This document shows, piece after piece, positions 63,319 to 64,000 of a stretch of DNA of 64,000 bases. Each line of letters begins with the position of its first letter. The first letter of the stretch is position 1. This stretch comes from Flavobacteriaceae bacterium (lineage in GTDB: Bacteria > Bacteroidota > Bacteroidia > Flavobacteriales > Flavobacteriaceae). The notes under the pieces were generated by a model. That model did not search any database, had not been told where the DNA came from, and worked only from the letters and a program-made list of their open reading frames with translations. The stretch spans positions 1-64,000 of the forward strand of contig JAHEKR010000002.1 of the NCBI GenBank assembly GCA_024638225.1. The letters run 5' to 3'. The translations under genes were made by a program, and so were the position numbers.

Positions 63319-63828
63319 ATGAAAAAGATTGTATTACTTTTAATCGTCTCTGTTCTATGGCTTTCATGTCAACACAGCCAATTAGAAATTGGACTAGATG
63401 CCAAAAGTGGTTCTACTGCTGCAGGTTTTGCCTTACTTAGTGAAAAAAATGGCACCGTTTACCTGAGTGCTACTATCCGCGGTCTATCTGCGGGTACACA
63501 TGCTATTCACCTACATGAAAAGGCAGACTGCTCATCAGACGATGGTAAATCAACTGGGGGGCATTGGAACCCCACTTTTGCTCCGCATGGAGCTTGGGGA
63601 AGTGCTGCAGGGTACCACAAAGGGGATATCGGAAATTTTGAGGTAGATGATGACGGAATTGGTCGTGTTTTCTTTGAAACAGACGAATGGTGTATCGGAT
63701 GTGACGATCCAACTAAGGATATTCTTGGCAAAGCGATTATTGTACATCAAGGAGCAGATGATTTCGTATCACAACCCTCTGGAGCGGCTGGAGCACGCAT
63801 CAGTTGCGCAGGAATAGTGATGGAATAA
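63319..63828 (+). CDS. Cu/Zn superoxide dismutase lipoprotein
   Basis: Dismutates superoxide in the cell envelope. The 169-residue product starts with a lipoprotein signal (LLLIVSVLWLSC, Cys near residue 17). Copper and zinc ligands sit in GTHAIHLHEKADCSS near 59-73, GGHWNPTFAPHGAWG near 79-93, GYHKGDIGNFEVDDDG near 97-112 and IIVHQGADDF near 140-149, followed by GAAGARISCAGIV with the second disulfide cysteine. An unusual CIGCDDPTKD insert near 123-132 adds two cysteines. The stop lies 2 nt from the convergent partial gene. Confidence 0.9.
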   Translation: MKKIVLLLIVSVLWLSCQHSQLEIGLDAKSGSTAAGFALLSEKNGTVYLSATIRGLSAGTHAIHLHEKADCSSDDGKSTGGHWNPTFAPHGAWGSAAGYHKGDIGNFEVDDDGIGRVFFETDEWCIGCDDPTKDILGKAIIVHQGADDFVSQPSGAAGARISCAGIVME

Positions 63829-63830
63829 AG

Positions 63831-64000
63831 CTATTTTTTCGGTACTTGTTCAATAGCTTCCGCTATTTGCTTAACTAAGTCTTCATTGGATTTATTGAGA
63901 TCAAAAACCATTGGTTTTTTGATGTGCATAGACTGTTTTATTCCCTTTTTCTTTATAAAGATTCCCTTCTTATCAAACGAACGGCGAAAGCCGTCAATCA
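63831..64000 (-). CDS. C-terminal end of an unrecognised protein (5' part outside window)
   Basis: The minus-strand frame is open from the window edge to a TAG at 63831-63833, giving at least 56 residues. They include RRSFDKKGIFIKKKGIKQS, then MVFDLNKSNEDLVKQIAEAI and the end EQVPKK. The fragment is basic and ends in a short amphipathic helix; I do not recognise a family. It converges on the superoxide dismutase gene, with 2 nt between stops. Confidence 0.5.
   Translation of the reverse strand, partial: IDGFRRSFDKKGIFIKKKGIKQSMHIKKPMVFDLNKSNEDLVKQIAEAIEQVPKK

Noticed and set aside
1-64000. CRISPR arrays, prophage, insertion sequences, toxin-antitoxin or defence islands
   Set aside because: No regularly spaced repeats, transposase or integrase genes, phage structural genes or defence genes are visible; the window is core metabolism with a few decayed genes.

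Overview
This window looks like chromosomal DNA of a member of the Bacteroidota, most likely class Flavobacteriia. The support is: the recurrent Bacteroidetes promoter (TTTG or TTG, then TAnnTTTG); no visible Shine-Dalgarno sites; SusC/RagA-style TonB receptors with a carboxypeptidase-regulatory N-terminus; the HYC_CC_PP small protein; the long class II ketol-acid reductoisomerase; and an arginine operon whose transcarbamylase is of the N-succinylornithine type. It is a compact genome. Operons overlap by 4 to 17 nt, and three convergent pairs overlap in their coding ends. Even so, four genes in 64 kb are visibly decayed.

Layout. 1-630 is the 3' end of a parallel beta-helix protein. 0.6-8.6 kb holds housekeeping genes (glyA, smpB, pcm, a Gfo/Idh/MocA oxidoreductase, a YggS PLP protein, an exonuclease/GIY-YIG fusion, miaA, purC) plus a truncated nitrilase-family remnant. 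8.6-13.3 kb holds phoH, a SAM hydrolase, dnaN and a gapN-like dehydrogenase. 13.3-19.9 kb is the branched-chain amino acid operon ilvD-ilvB-ilvN-ilvC-ilvA on the minus strand. 20-28 kb holds a class 3 aldehyde dehydrogenase, a broken yifB/comM, a flavin reductase and the pabB-tilS-dsbD operon. 27.9-36.8 kb is a nine-gene arginine operon with proC inside it. Upstream of it sits an arginine-rich short ORF that may be an attenuation leader peptide. 36.8-49.2 kb holds an acyltransferase-like membrane protein, an aspartyl-protease remnant, lpd, nhaC, katG and the ftsK-lolA-lptF/G-ribB operon. 49.2-51.1 kb holds a wrecked TonB receptor, a TSUP transporter and tRNA-Ser(UGA). 51-54.5 kb is a minus-strand cluster of an Rrf2 regulator, an HYC_CC_PP protein, a TonB receptor and an HMA metal-binding protein. 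54.6-62.5 kb is a divergent nine-gene sulfate assimilation operon: DUF2061, cysH, cysD, cysN, a sulfite reductase with a HEPN-like tail, cobA, a siroheme synthase, a ferredoxin-NADP reductase and a ferredoxin. The window ends with an SGNH hydrolase lipoprotein, a Cu/Zn superoxide dismutase lipoprotein and a partial gene.

How the parts work together. The sulfur operon encodes sulfate activation to APS, direct APS reduction (an iron-sulfur CysH, no APS kinase), sulfite reduction, siroheme synthesis for the reductase and its likely electron supply. The arginine operon makes arginine from glutamate through N-acylated intermediates that are probably succinylated. The ilv operon runs from threonine or pyruvate to the 2-keto acids of isoleucine and valine.

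The most interesting signals are the arginine leader ORF, a repeated geometry that places start codons exactly 4 nt after the TAnnTTTG box (predicting leaderless mRNAs), the Rrf2 regulator and inverted repeat between the metal-uptake cluster and the sulfur operon, and two pseudogenes whose mutational history can be read directly.
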